64,000 bases of DNA from Ottelia alismoides (taxonomy: Eukaryota; Streptophyta; Magnoliopsida; Alismatales; Hydrocharitaceae): positions 62,001 to 126,000 of the forward strand of contig JAZKJV010000086.1 in the NCBI GenBank assembly GCA_037367405.1, in the 5' to 3' direction. The notes below the pieces were generated by a model. The model saw only the letters and a program-made list of their open reading frames with translations, searched no databases and was not told the origin of the DNA. Made by a program: the position numbers and the translations under genes. Shown in pieces: positions 11,150-21,554 of this stretch. The number at the start of each line of letters is the position of its first letter. Position 1 is the first letter of the stretch.

Positions 11150-12445
11150 GCCCTGATTGGTCCACAGGGACGTTGACCCCCTGGTCAACTTCCCCACCAG
11201 GACCACTGAACCTCGGATCCGTGCCCGCGACCCGATTTCTCGATATTTTGCACACTCGATTCGATCACTAAATCCGTTAACCCCGGGATCTGACCCGAGC
11301 TTGATCATCCCTTATCCACGCCCGGGGTGGATTTTGGGGATCCGTGCTTCAAGCTGCTCGCCCGACTCCCCGATAGCCGGACCCCTAGAGGTATTTAGTC
11401 CGAGCTCCGCCTCCTCTTTCACGTATCTTTGGATCGTTTCTCTCCACCCCAGGACCTCCACAGCCTTCGCGAGAGTGACATCTCGCTTCCGGCCATGTCG
11501 CAGCGAGGAGGGAGTGGACACACCTCTGATCCGGCAGCTACACACTACCGTGCGCCGCCTGGAGGTGGTGTTCGAGCCTCGGGCATCGATGGCCCTTGAG
11601 GCAAGGACCCAGAGCTTCCCCAGCTCTTCCACAGTCGACTCCATCCAGTAGGTAGCTCTCTTTCTTTCCCTATTTCTTTAATTTTGCATTTCGCCCAAAT
11701 CGACCCGTTGCCATTTAGCTTTGATTCCGACCACCATCGCCCACGTTTCGATCATCGGAATCCTCCATCAGTTCCGCCTTTCCCCCGCGCACCTTCTTCG
11801 CCCATCCATTCACCCCAGTTCACACAGGAACTGGGTATCGAGTTCCATCGCCGTCGCTCCTCCGGAGCTCGCACGCCCCGCCGCACCATTCACCTTCACC
11901 ATCGCTTACCGGGTCGAGGCACTTTGCCCTCGACCCGCGAGTCTGTTGTCATGCTTTTCAGGTTCATCCGAGCCCATCTGAGGGCTTCGACTCGTTGGAG
12001 CAACAACTCCTCCTCCGCCGACGTCGCCTGAGCTCTCTGGAGCTCCGTCGCATCATCGGAGGGGACCATTAGATGCGGGAGGCCCCAGCGAACCTTCTTC
12101 GATCACCAGTAGCCTCCGAGGAGGACTTCAGCACCCACACGAGCCCGGTGAACCTCGCCGGCCATTTGTTCTTTGTCCATCCTCCAGAGACGTTCGATCC
12201 AGCCCCCAGCTCCAGATCTTCATCGAGCTGTTCGTTTGAGGAGTAGCAGTGACCGTTCGATCATCAGAGGGAGGATCGCGACCGTTCGATCAGCAGGGTC
12301 TTCCCACGTCGCTTCTCAGCCGTCCGATCTTCCACGTGGGGAGATTCTAGCCGTTCGATCTAGCCAAGGACCCCGTTGCTGAGCCGTGCCTCTCCTCCAC
12401 CGTTCGATCTCCACGTGGCGTGCATCTGGACCACGACTAAATAAA
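11150..12445 (+). promoter_or_regulatory. GC-rich promoter/R region of E1 5' LTR with poly(A) signal
   Basis: A sharp change from AT-rich to GC-rich sequence occurs at about 11,150. A weak TATA-like TATTTAG lies at 11,392-11,398. Six copies of CGTTCGATC or CGTCCGATC occur between 12,191 and 12,410, mixed with CACGTGG G-box cores. AATAAA at 12,440-12,445 is followed by U5-type text. Together these suggest promoter, long R region and polyadenylation signal. Long reading frames here, such as 11,157-11,651, are not well conserved in the E4 LTR and are probably compositional. Confidence 0.5.
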
Positions 12446-12858
12446 GGGTAATTTCTTCTTAGGCCCTTAGATTTTTAGTTGTTAATTTGTAGTCCTGTAA
12501 ATATTTTCGAACTTTATTTTAGTTTGGTACATTTGCACTTAGGAACTTGTCTTTTGCTGTATTTGCGTTTAAAACCCTGTTTGTAGTGGAACACATGCTT
12601 CGACACGTGCTTTTGTGGGTTATTTGCAAGTATAGGCTTTATGTTCTAGGGTGTTAATGAATGAAGTTATATTTTTGATATTTGCAGAAATGCCCCTATG
12701 AATGGTTTAATTGTGCATGTGTGTTATATAGTGGGTAATTTACATTGAAGCCCCTAGACTTTTAGTACGTGTTACTAAATAGCCCAGGGACTTAAGTTTT
12801 CTTGCAAATAGGTCCCTGAGTGCCCCAGGTCACACGCTTTGCACGTGAGTTCTTGGAA

Positions 12859-13367
12859 ATTTTGCAGCGGACCCCCTGGAACTTATTTTTATTGCATTTA
12901 GGTCCTTGTGTACTGTGCCCTCGTGTTTGATTTTAATAAAATAGCAAATCGATTCCAAATTTGATGAAAATTGGAAACATGGCTCCTGCCATGGTGTAAA
13001 AATTTCTCTAAATTTTGGAAACATTTTTGACACTTTTTATTATTTTTAAAAATTCAAAAACACACAATTTTGTTACTATCTAGCTTTAAAAATCACAAAA
13101 AATATTAAAACACCTCTAAAAATTACAAAAAATTACATAGTGTTTGTTTTGTGTTGTTAGATTTTCTGACCATTTTTTGGTCATTTTTTGGATTTATAAA
13201 ACTTATAAAAGTTACAAAACCCCTAAAAACCCATAAAAATTCCAATAATTAAAAGAAAAATCAAAAATTAATAATTCTGGTGCCTAAATTTTCCCTGTAG
13301 TTTCTACTATACAGGAAATTTACCTTCAGACCTTGATAGGACCATTATCCATTTTAGTTTGTACTGA
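12859..13367 (+). repeat. First copy of intra-LTR duplication
   Basis: This segment, from TTTTGCAGCGGACCCCCTGG to ATTATCCATTTTAGTTT, is repeated at 15,916-16,412 with roughly 94% identity. Here it runs directly into the foreign segment X. In the related E4 LTR (63,417-63,940) the equivalent text continues straight into U5 without interruption. Confidence 0.85.
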
Positions 13368-15915
13368 ACCTTATTGCTTGAACGAGGAGGTAGGGAATAC
13401 ACATGTGTGTCGATGTCGAAATCATCACCAGATGAATAATAATGAGGTTAATGAATAAACACGTTTAGTTAAGTTATTATCGATCTGAACTCGAACATTC
13501 ATTTTATAAACAAACTCGAACTCGAACATATTTTATCAAACATTTAACGAACCGAACTCGAACTCAAACTTTCAAACTTCTTATCGAACTGAACTCGAAC
13601 ATAAGTTAGTTTGTTATAGTCCGGATTGATTAGCAGCCCTATTCTTATTGCTTGACCTCTTGGGCATAAGTTTACTCTTCATAAATCTTTTCAGGTTAGG
13701 GAAGTGATTTACGGATTTTATTAAGGGAAGCTTAAGAATCAATTCCTCAACAACAGCTTCCCTAAGGGCATGATACGATTTTTTTATATCGTTTTCATTA
13801 TCAATTTTATGAGATTTCTAGTTTATCATATTTTTTCTCTTTTTAGGATTTTCAAATTTTTCTGTGTTTTTGATATGTGAAGGAGGTGTGAGAGAATATG
13901 CATACTTGAAATTGGAGGGCATGTAGTTAGAAGAGGGAGGTAGAGTTGACTACAATTGTACAGAGTGTGTGGGTTCCCTGGTGTTCTTTCGATTTTTGAC
14001 ATCAAATCCAATCATTTCATGTTCCACTTCCATTACTTACCTGACAGCAAATGAAATCAATAGGTCGGTGACATTTTTTCAACCTATCCTTAATTGATTC
14101 ATGTATCTTGGCAAGTCTAGAAATGTCATGCTTCAAAAAATCCTCATGATAAATCATTGGCGAATTCTGCTCAATTGGAGGATACTGTTGAGAATTCTGA
14201 GTCTTGTACTCAACATACGTTGACTATAGCATGTAGTGTTGGATCGACAAGAGACCATCTGTATGGCAAATATTGGTCGAAGCCTTATATAATGGATTTG
14301 ATATACATGTGGTTTGTAGATCTAACTCATGAGTCTAATGCCCTATATGTGTGGGCTCTTCATAGGGTTGGACAAGGTGAGCTTGATCATAAAGGTCAAT
14401 CAAGTCTGGAGAATTATAAGGTGTGCTCCTATCCACTCAGTGTGTCTTATTGACCAAGTTGTACCCTAAGGTCAAATAAAGATGTGTATATGTGATTCAT
14501 TGACCTATCCTAACAATCATATGAAGAGGAAATGAAGTTTGTGGGGGTTGCTAACTCTTCCTAACGTTTGACTCAGTACTATTTTGCTCTTCAAATGGTT
14601 CCTAGATTCCACAAAGTGCCCTACAATAAGGTGAATCAACCAAGGATGGAAGTGGATCTGGGGTGCAAGAATGTGGGAGAGGTGGGAAGTATAGAGAAGT
14701 AGGGAAGTCTGTCAAAGTTATAACTTCATATCAAGGTGAGTTGGAGAGAAGAAGGGTTGCCATGGAGAAATCATCTCGAAGAGCAGATTTCGCTGGAAAG
14801 TAATAAGAAAAGGCTAGGAGGTCAGTCAGAGGTCCGACTTCATAGTTGCAATGGGGTGGTGAAAGGAAAGGTGGCTGAGAGAGGGTTCATGGATGAGAGA
14901 GATGGTGAAGATGGTCAGTACGAAATCTTATGAGCCGAAAACTTCAAGAAGGAATGAAAGAGGATTGATTTAAAAACATTCAAATACATATAAGAATAAC
15001 ACAAAAGGACTGGCAAAGAAACAAATGCAAGAGAAAACCCTAGTTTTCCTTAACACGGTGATGCTCCAAAGGTCTGACCATTATCTTTTGGGTTTTAATT
15101 AAGTAATAAAACAATCTTATTATACATGCACAAAAGGTGAGTTGTCTTATGCCCAGTGCTCCTGTATGATCCCACTCAATGAGGTGATCTACCCAGGCTA
15201 TCGATTTCGATATCATACCTTAAAGGAGATATACATGCTTACACAATCAAAATGTCTAAGGTCGAAAGCAAGCCCTTGTAGCTCCCATACCCGCAAGATT
15301 CAGAAATGGAGACTTAAGAGAAAGTCCAGGGATTTGGGCTCTAACATTAGTGTGTACGTCCTCACCCACTCTGTCTGGAGGTAGGTGAGGTACCTGCGTA
15401 CAGTGACGGGGTTGCTCTCCTAAAAACGAAGGTTAATTGTAGTCAATTTTTTGGCCAATGTGGCATTAACAAACCTGATTCTAAGTTTGATCATCATTGA
15501 ATTAAATCCACTATATAGGGCACACCTGACGAGAAGTCCCGAATTCCTTTTATCTTAAGTTGTAAAACCAAGGGAAAGGGAGTCGAGAAAAGCCGATGCA
15601 AACAATAAAATAATTTATGATTGCCCAGTTCATAAGACTTACAATGATCCTTCCACTGTAAATGAAGGATGCAATGCCAAATTGAAAACTTTTATGGTAA
15701 ATGTAACGCAAGTCAGATATTGCACCTAACTAGAACTTCTATTAGTCAAGAATAATGTGAATTTAATTTGACTAAGTAGAATGCTCTATTATGCATATTA
15801 TTAATTATAAATATGTGGTCCGAGATGCTCTATTTATTAATTATAAATAATGTGAATTTAATTTGACTAAGTAGAATGCTCTATTATGCATAATTTGACT
15901 AAGTAGAATTCTCTA
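13368..15915. repeat. Trapped segment X inside E1 5' LTR
   Basis: This 2.5-kb segment is absent from the related E4 LTR at the same position but present in both E1 LTRs (second copy 29,877-32,340), so it was carried through at least one round of retrotransposition. Its first 290 bp contain reiterated GAACTCGAAC words flanked by the 12-mer CTTATTGCTTGA (about 13,374 and 13,644). The rest has protein-like stretches on the minus strand (about 13,690-13,910 and 14,050-14,400), including an apparent splice donor CAG|GTAAGT near 14,043. I do not recognise the protein. Near its right end a motif of about 40 bp (AATTTGACTAAGTAGAATGC core) occurs two to three times. Confidence 0.6.
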
Positions 15916-16412
15916 TTTTGCACCTGACCCCCTGGAACTTATTTTAATTGCATTTAGGTCCCTTTGTACTGTGCCCTTGTGTTTGATTTCAATAAAATAG
16001 CAAATCGACTCCAAATTTGATGAAAATTGGATACATGGCTCCTGCCATGGTGTAATATTTTCTCTAAATTTTGCAGACATTTTTGACACTTTTTATTATT
16101 TTTAAAATTCAAAAACACACAATTTTGTTACTGTCTAGCTTTAAAAATCACAAAAAATATTAAAACACCTCTAAAAATTATAAAAATTATATAGTGTTTT
16201 TTTTGTGTTGTTTGATTTTTTGACCAATTTTGGTCATTTTTGGATTTATAAAACTTATAAAAATTACAAAACCCCTAAAAACCCATAACAATTCCAATAA
16301 TTAAAGGAAAAATAAAAAATTAATAATTCTGGTGCCTAAATTTTCCTTGTAGTTTCTACTATACAGGAAAATTACCTTCAGAGCTTGATATGACAATTAT
16401 CCATTTTATTTT
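15916..16412 (+). repeat. Second copy of intra-LTR duplication
   Basis: Homologous to 12,859-13,367. This copy continues into the genuine U5 (GATCCTCCAAGTTTGACTGG), as in the E4 LTR at about 63,920. It is therefore the copy in the ancestral position relative to the LTR 3' end. Confidence 0.82.
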
Positions 16413-16944
16413 GATCCTCCAAGTTTGACTGGACAGTACCTCTCTTTTCTTATCTTGTTTTATTTTTAGAAAATTCAATAAAAATCAGAAAAATACTAGA
16501 AATTAACCAAAAACAGTAAAAAATATAAAGAACATAAAAACATTTTTGTTTGAAGTTTTGGGTGATTTTTGAGTAATTAAATAATTGTTTGAAGTGGGTT
16601 GTTTTATTGCTTTCCTATTTTCTTAATTAATTAAAAAAATTCCAAAAAAAATTTAAAACATTAAAAATCCACCAAAATCCCTTTTCTTTCATTTTATTTT
16701 TATTTTAGACTACTTCGTAGGCAACGATGCCATCACGTGCTCCTTGAGTCCGACCCTGGTCGCTATACCAGGCTAATTCAATAGCCAGGACCGCTATCGT
16801 TTTTCATTGATTTTTATCTTGTTTGGTGGTCTGCTCTTAATTTTCTTGATTAATCCGATTGATTACTCTAGCGACTGAGCTCGCAACGATAGCTCTATTT
16901 TTATCTACCCTTAGTTGTTCGAGTGATTCTTCGGGTCATGAGAA

Positions 16945-16962
16945 TGGTGCCGTTGCCGGGGA
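16945..16962 (+). other. Primer-binding site of E1 (tRNA-Asp type)
   Basis: TGGTGCCGTTGCCGGGGA lies three bases after the LTR end. It is complementary to the 3' end of plant tRNA-Asp, with one mismatch to the usual TGGCGCCGTTGCCGGGGA. A tRNA-Asp PBS is characteristic of the Athila/Tat side of plant Ty3/gypsy elements. Degenerate forms occur in E2 (58,229) and E3 (51,616) and, on the minus strand, E6 (32,687). Confidence 0.92.
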
Positions 16963-18277
16963 GCACGGCTTAGTAGTCGTCTTTTTTTCCACGGCTTTCT
17001 TTTTCGCGGTTTTCTGTATAGATTTTTGTATAATTTTTTGCTTTCTTGCGAGGGCCCGAGGACCGAGGCGGCTTTCTTCGGAATCCGAGCAACCGTGGGA
17101 ACCGGAGGCGGCTCTCTTCTTTATAGAGCCGCAGGAGGACGCGAGGAGCAAGCAGGAGCGCGGGATCTGCGGAATAGCTGCGGAGTAGCATAGTTTAGAT
17201 TAGGCTTTCTTTCAGCAATATTTGAACTTATTGTAATAATACAGGGACCAGAGACAGAGACAGACTCTCGGGGTCTGTTTCGCCGAGCACCGGTGTGCTC
17301 GGGGGACCCCCTTAGTTAGTCGATTTTTACGCGGCTTTTCACGGTTTTATTTCTTTCCTGCCTTTTCCGGTTTCACGCAGATTTTAGAGCCACTAGCCGT
17401 AGGATTTTTTGCTTGACTGTGCCGTTATAATTAGGATCCAAATCCCCTAATATATCTGCCTGCACCTATAGATTGGTAATTGGATTACAATAAAATATTA
17501 ATAAAAATAGTTGATTCACCACCTTCGAGCCTACGCGCCGCGAGCCTGCCCCGTCAAGTGCTACTCCTGAACTCGACCTGTCGAGAAGAGGAGGGGTGGG
17601 TCTAGACCGGACTCTCTGGATTGGAGGCTGGTGGTCAACTAGTGGTTCTTTCGAGTAGCACTGCTGTTTAGGGACTCGGTTTTCTGCCTGCACCATTTAG
17701 TTAGTTTATTTCCTATCTTTTAAATTCTACGCGGATCATCTTGCATGTAGACTGCTGGAGTCAGGTACGCATTTCTTACTCTGCATGCATCATTGATTTT
17801 CGCGCATCAGCTTTTTTGTCTTCTCCCCCTGTTTTGGACTTAATAACCAGGAGAACCGAAAAATTTGTTAGGCATTTTTCTTGAAAAAAATCTAAAAAGA
17901 AAAATCATAAAATTGGGACTGCTAAGACTATTGACCCTAAAAGACACCTGACTTAAAAATTTTGTCTTGGGGAGAGCAACCCCCTCATTGATTGGTTTGA
18001 TTGTGCGAGAGAGTGACCCCGAACACTAGGTAGAGCCCTCCGATACTCTTCTCGACTGATTACCGATGCTTCTGTGCGGGACAGTCGGTTGGGAAAGTAT
18101 CGGGTACCCCAACAGGTCACGTAATCGCTCTGATATCTTGATTGTTCACCAAAATAAAATTGACACGATACTTGACCGAGCCTTTACGGTCTTCAGCTCG
18201 TGTTGCGTTGGTGAACTGGGGGTTTCCTTGTGATCATAGTTTTTCCATATCCCATCTACCTTACTCGCCAGATCACG
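16963..18277 (+). other. E1 leader between PBS and gag
   Basis: This 1.3-kb untranslated leader contains a conserved hairpin at 17,283-17,302 and text that can be aligned with the E2 leader (58,247-59,611). Similar passages surround the hairpin, the GGTCTGTTTCG motif and the ACTAGGTAGA-like motif near 18,028. I see no conserved reading frame. RNA packaging and dimerisation signals would be expected here. Confidence 0.6.
17283..17302 (+). promoter_or_regulatory. Conserved leader hairpin of E1
   Basis: CCGAGCACCGGTGTGCTCGG forms a perfect 8-bp stem with a CGGT loop, preceded by GGTCTGTTTCG and followed by GGGGACC. The outer GGTC and GACC can extend the stem. E2 has the same loop and same flanks at 58,503-58,520, with three paired positions changed in a pairing-preserving way. 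Confidence 0.75.
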
Positions 18278-21094
18278 ATGATGGGCAGGAGGTATCTTAG
18301 GCAGCCTCTGGCTGCACCTCTTTTTAGCACTCCAGCCCACTCATCTAGGTCGGTTCGTGGGAGCTCAGACCCGCTCTCTGAACCCGAGTACGACTCCGCC
18401 CTGTTCCCCCTCGACCACCCTTCTTCTTCTGAGACCGAGATACCAGTGCCAGAGGAGAGACAGACAGAGGATTTATCGGCACCTGAGTTTGGATGTTTTG
18501 ATTTTGCAGAGACTATGGCCGGCAGTAGTGATGACCACCCCAGAGGTCCGCAACAGGAGCATTTCGTTCTGAACCAGGGTGCCATCAACTCCACCCTGAT
18601 CGCCTCCCTAGACTCAGTTCAACGGCAGTTGAGGGATCAGGGAGCGTTTATGATAGAGATGAGGCGAGAGCTTGAGCAGATGAGAGCCGACCGTGAGAAC
18701 CGTGGGGGAGGACCCGACGATGCGGCAACAGCCGCGACCGCAGCAGCCGCAGCAGGAGCAACATGACCTCCAAGACCGATGCGGGAGAATCACAACCCCG
18801 GATCGACTTTGATGCACCGTTGGGTGGTGCTACCAGCTATCGTGGGGGACTTCAAGTTCCCCCCGAAAACACTTCAGCTCCTACCCCGGTTCCATGGGCT
18901 GGCTACTGAGGAGCCCCATCTCCACCTGCAGGAGTTTGAGATGATCTGCAGTACTATCCACGATCGTCAGGTGGACCAGGATATCATACGGATGATTGCC
19001 TTCCCCTTCTCCTTAGCAGACAGAGCAGCCACCTGGGTGAAGCACTTGGGGAAGTTCGTCTATACCTGGGAGCAGCTCCGCGCCGAGTACTTGCATAAGT
19101 ACTATCCACTCGGGCGGACGAACGCCGCTAGAGCCCTGATCAACAACTTCTCCATGCTCCCCAACGAGCAGTTCCACGAGGCATGGGAGAGGTTCAGAGA
19201 GCTGACTGACAGATGCCCGCACCACGACATTTCCAAGCCGAACCTTGTTCAGATCTTTTTCAGCGGGCTGACACCAGAGCTTCGGGGCTTGGTGAACGCT
19301 TCTTGTGGCGGGTCTTACTTCGCCAAGGATCACGATTAGGTCTGGGCCATCTACGAGGAGATGGATGAGAACTACATGGTGATGTCCCAGACCAGATTAT
19401 TCACTCAGGGTAGACCCCAACAGCCACAGACCATGCAGTACCAGAGGATAGCACGGGTCGACGTTGGTCCATCTAGTTCGTCCGCGGTAGCTGCATCACA
19501 GGCCGAGTCCACTGCCGCAGACATGGGGATCATCAGCAAGGAGCTGGAACGGATGGAGATTATTGAGAAGAAGCAGTGTCAGGGCATCACACAGATGGAA
19601 CAGATGGCACAGACTCTGAGTGACCTGAAGACACAGCTCATGTGTCTCCAGGAGGTACAGATGGCTTCACAGCCTCGTCTTCAGGCACGAGGCGATCTGA
19701 GTAGCTGCAGCAGCTCGTCCCAGCACTCCAGCTCCCACCAGCAGCCTAGACAGGTCCATCTTGTACAGGCGGAGCCGTACCAGCAGCCGCAACTCACCTA
19801 CCTGGCACCACCATCCACTGACACACAGATGGTGGTATACCAGCCGGATCAGCCTCTGGCAGTACTTCTGCCAGACCTGTACGATTCAGAGCTGTTGATG
19901 GATGTCAACGGGATTTGGTACGACCGCCCCCAGCCCGGTATCCGACGAGACCATCCTAGATTCCGTTGGGCGGCCGGAGGTGCCCAGCCCCAGCAACAGC
20001 CGTCAGCATAGGGTGGCCAGTACAGCCATCAGAGAGATCACCACCAGCAACAGCCCCCAGTGTATCCACCACAGCAACAGTCACAGTATGGTCCTCGTCC
20101 CCATCAACAGGGACAGTCTTGGAGGTGTGATCAGCCTCACCAGCTGTAGCATCAGCCACACACTTACCCCTCTCAGCCACAGCAGCAGTTCCAGCAGCCT
20201 CATTACCAGAGAGGCTACCCGTCGGGTTCCCATGAGAGCCCTGTCTTGGATGATATAGCCCGCCTTCTCACAGATCAGCAGGCTACTTTTCGACGGGAGA
20301 TGGATGAGTTCCTCCAGGAGATGCGGGACATCGTGAGAGGGAAGGCCGTCATCCCTACCCAGATAGAGCCCAACCCGAACAACCTGAAGAGGAAATCTGA
20401 GAAGGTAGTTTGTACTGAGTATGCCACTCCTAGTGATACTTTTGGTGATATGTCTGCATATCTTTTTGATACTGACTTTGTCACACTTAGGACCGGTAGG
20501 ATGCCAGCAGGCGACACCTCGTCTGAACTACACCACGAGGATACTACCAGAGCGTCAGACGAGGAGGAGAGCGGTACTGAGGCCGTTGGAGATGACGATG
20601 GTGGTACTGATGCCACCATGGATGCTGATCCCACCGGCGATACTGAGGTTTCTGTTTCACCAGTTGGAGGAGGTGGTACTGAGGCCACCCAGGATGCCGA
20701 GCCAGAGCGCGGTACTGAGGCCGCGAGTCTTCCAGCCGATGGTGGTGCTGATGCCACCAAGTCTTTTGAGATTCCTGTTGTTTTTCCTACTTCTGATGTA
20801 TCTCGGAACATTTCTGTGAATAAAGGAAAGGGTTTATTTTCTTCTGGTCCCACTGTGGTGCATGATGTATGTGTGGATCCGGTCGTCCAACCGTTTAGAC
20901 CATTTCCTAGTCCTTCACCTGAGAAGGACCCTGTGATCCCCTCCCCTAGAGCCCTTCAGATGGGGGAGGGGAAGAAAAAAATTCCAAAAAGAGAGACTGG
21001 AAGAGTTCAACCAGCAGATGATAGACCGGTTTCACATATAGCTGACTCTTCAGGAGGCTTTGCAGCACATCCCCCTTCTTCAACATTCCCTTAG
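18278..21094 (+). pseudogene. gag: gag of E1, degenerate, with extended acidic C-terminal linker
   Basis: Gag forms the retrotransposon particle. The frame opens at MMGRRYLRQPL (18,278); E2 has the equivalent start at 59,612-59,620. A Retrotrans_gag-type domain lies at about 18,850-19,340, with motifs such as FHGLATEEPHLHLQEF, AFPFSL and FRELTDRCPHHD. It is followed by a coiled-coil-like stretch (19,510-19,680), a glutamine-rich region with a HPRFRW motif, and an acidic linker (20,500-20,770) with repeated DGGxDAT units. One reading frame persists to 21,094 but contains stops at 18,764 (TGA), 19,337, 20,009, 20,147 and 21,092 (all TAG). The glutamine-rich text around 18,700-18,760 reads better in another frame, so a frameshift near 18,770 is also possible. 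No CCHC zinc knuckle is obvious. Not functional as it stands. Confidence 0.85.
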
Positions 21095-21554
21095 AGACAG
21101 GACTACAGTCAGGAGGAAGAGGAGGAACCACCACTCAGAGATCCACGTGCTGACGAAAGCCACTTGTTTTGCGATCCAGAACCGTCTGCCGGCCAAGAGG
21201 CCAGATTCAGGAGTCCCTTATGTCAGATGTCATATCAGTGAGCAGAGGTTCGACCATACTCTATTAGACAGCGGATCGTCGATCAACCTTCTTCCGGCAG
21301 CCCTTCTCGACCGCTTTGAGTTGGGCACTCTACGACAGAGCAGGACATTCCTTCAGTTTGCGGATAGATCTGTCAAGAGGCTGAAGGGGTGGCTTAGAGA
21401 CGTTGTCGTCACGATTCAGGGTCTGCAATTCCCCGTGGACTTCATAGTGTTGGACATGGAGATCCCTGAGTCAGTGACCGATACCCCATCATTCATGGGT
21501 CGCATTCCTGGTCCAGGATACTTCAGAGGCAGCAGACCCGATTCTCGACCGTGA
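21095..21554 (+). pseudogene. pro: Aspartic protease region of E1
   Basis: A retropepsin-like protease that would process Gag-Pol. The active-site motif DSGSSINLLP begins at 21,267. It is followed by FADRSVKRLKG, a strand-turn pattern, and FPVDFIVLDMEIP, which matches the usual order in plant Ty3/gypsy proteases. This frame differs by one base from that of gag. At about 21,500 the expected GRP-FL segment is split between two frames, so a second single-base frameshift leads into the RT frame. The domain length is normal and the catalytic aspartate is present, but translation would require two frame changes and passage through stops. Confidence 0.85.

Larger units (their letters stand above)
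10185..16941 (+). repeat. 5' LTR of E1
   Basis: It starts TGATGAATACCCATTCATCA, a perfect 8-bp inverted repeat with a 4-base loop, and ends ...TCATGA, a one-base variant of the expected TCATCA, three bases before the PBS. U3 is AT-rich to about 11,140. A GC-rich block (11,150-12,430) carries the likely promoter and R region. U5 is AT-rich and contains loosely repeated phrases built around TTGCA...TTAGGTCCCTG. The LTR holds an extra 2.5-kb segment (13,368-15,915) followed by a 0.5-kb duplication of preceding LTR sequence. Without these it would be about 3.7 kb, like its relatives. Confidence 0.88.

Noticed and set aside
11157..12031. Long GC-rich reading frames in the E1 LTR as host genes
   Set aside because: They sit in the R-like block of an LTR, change length between the two E1 LTRs and are not kept in the E4 LTR. 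There is no recognisable domain. GC-rich, stop-poor composition explains them.
16945..16962. tRNA gene remnant
   Set aside because: Only the 18-bp complement of a tRNA 3' end is present, in the exact place of a primer-binding site.
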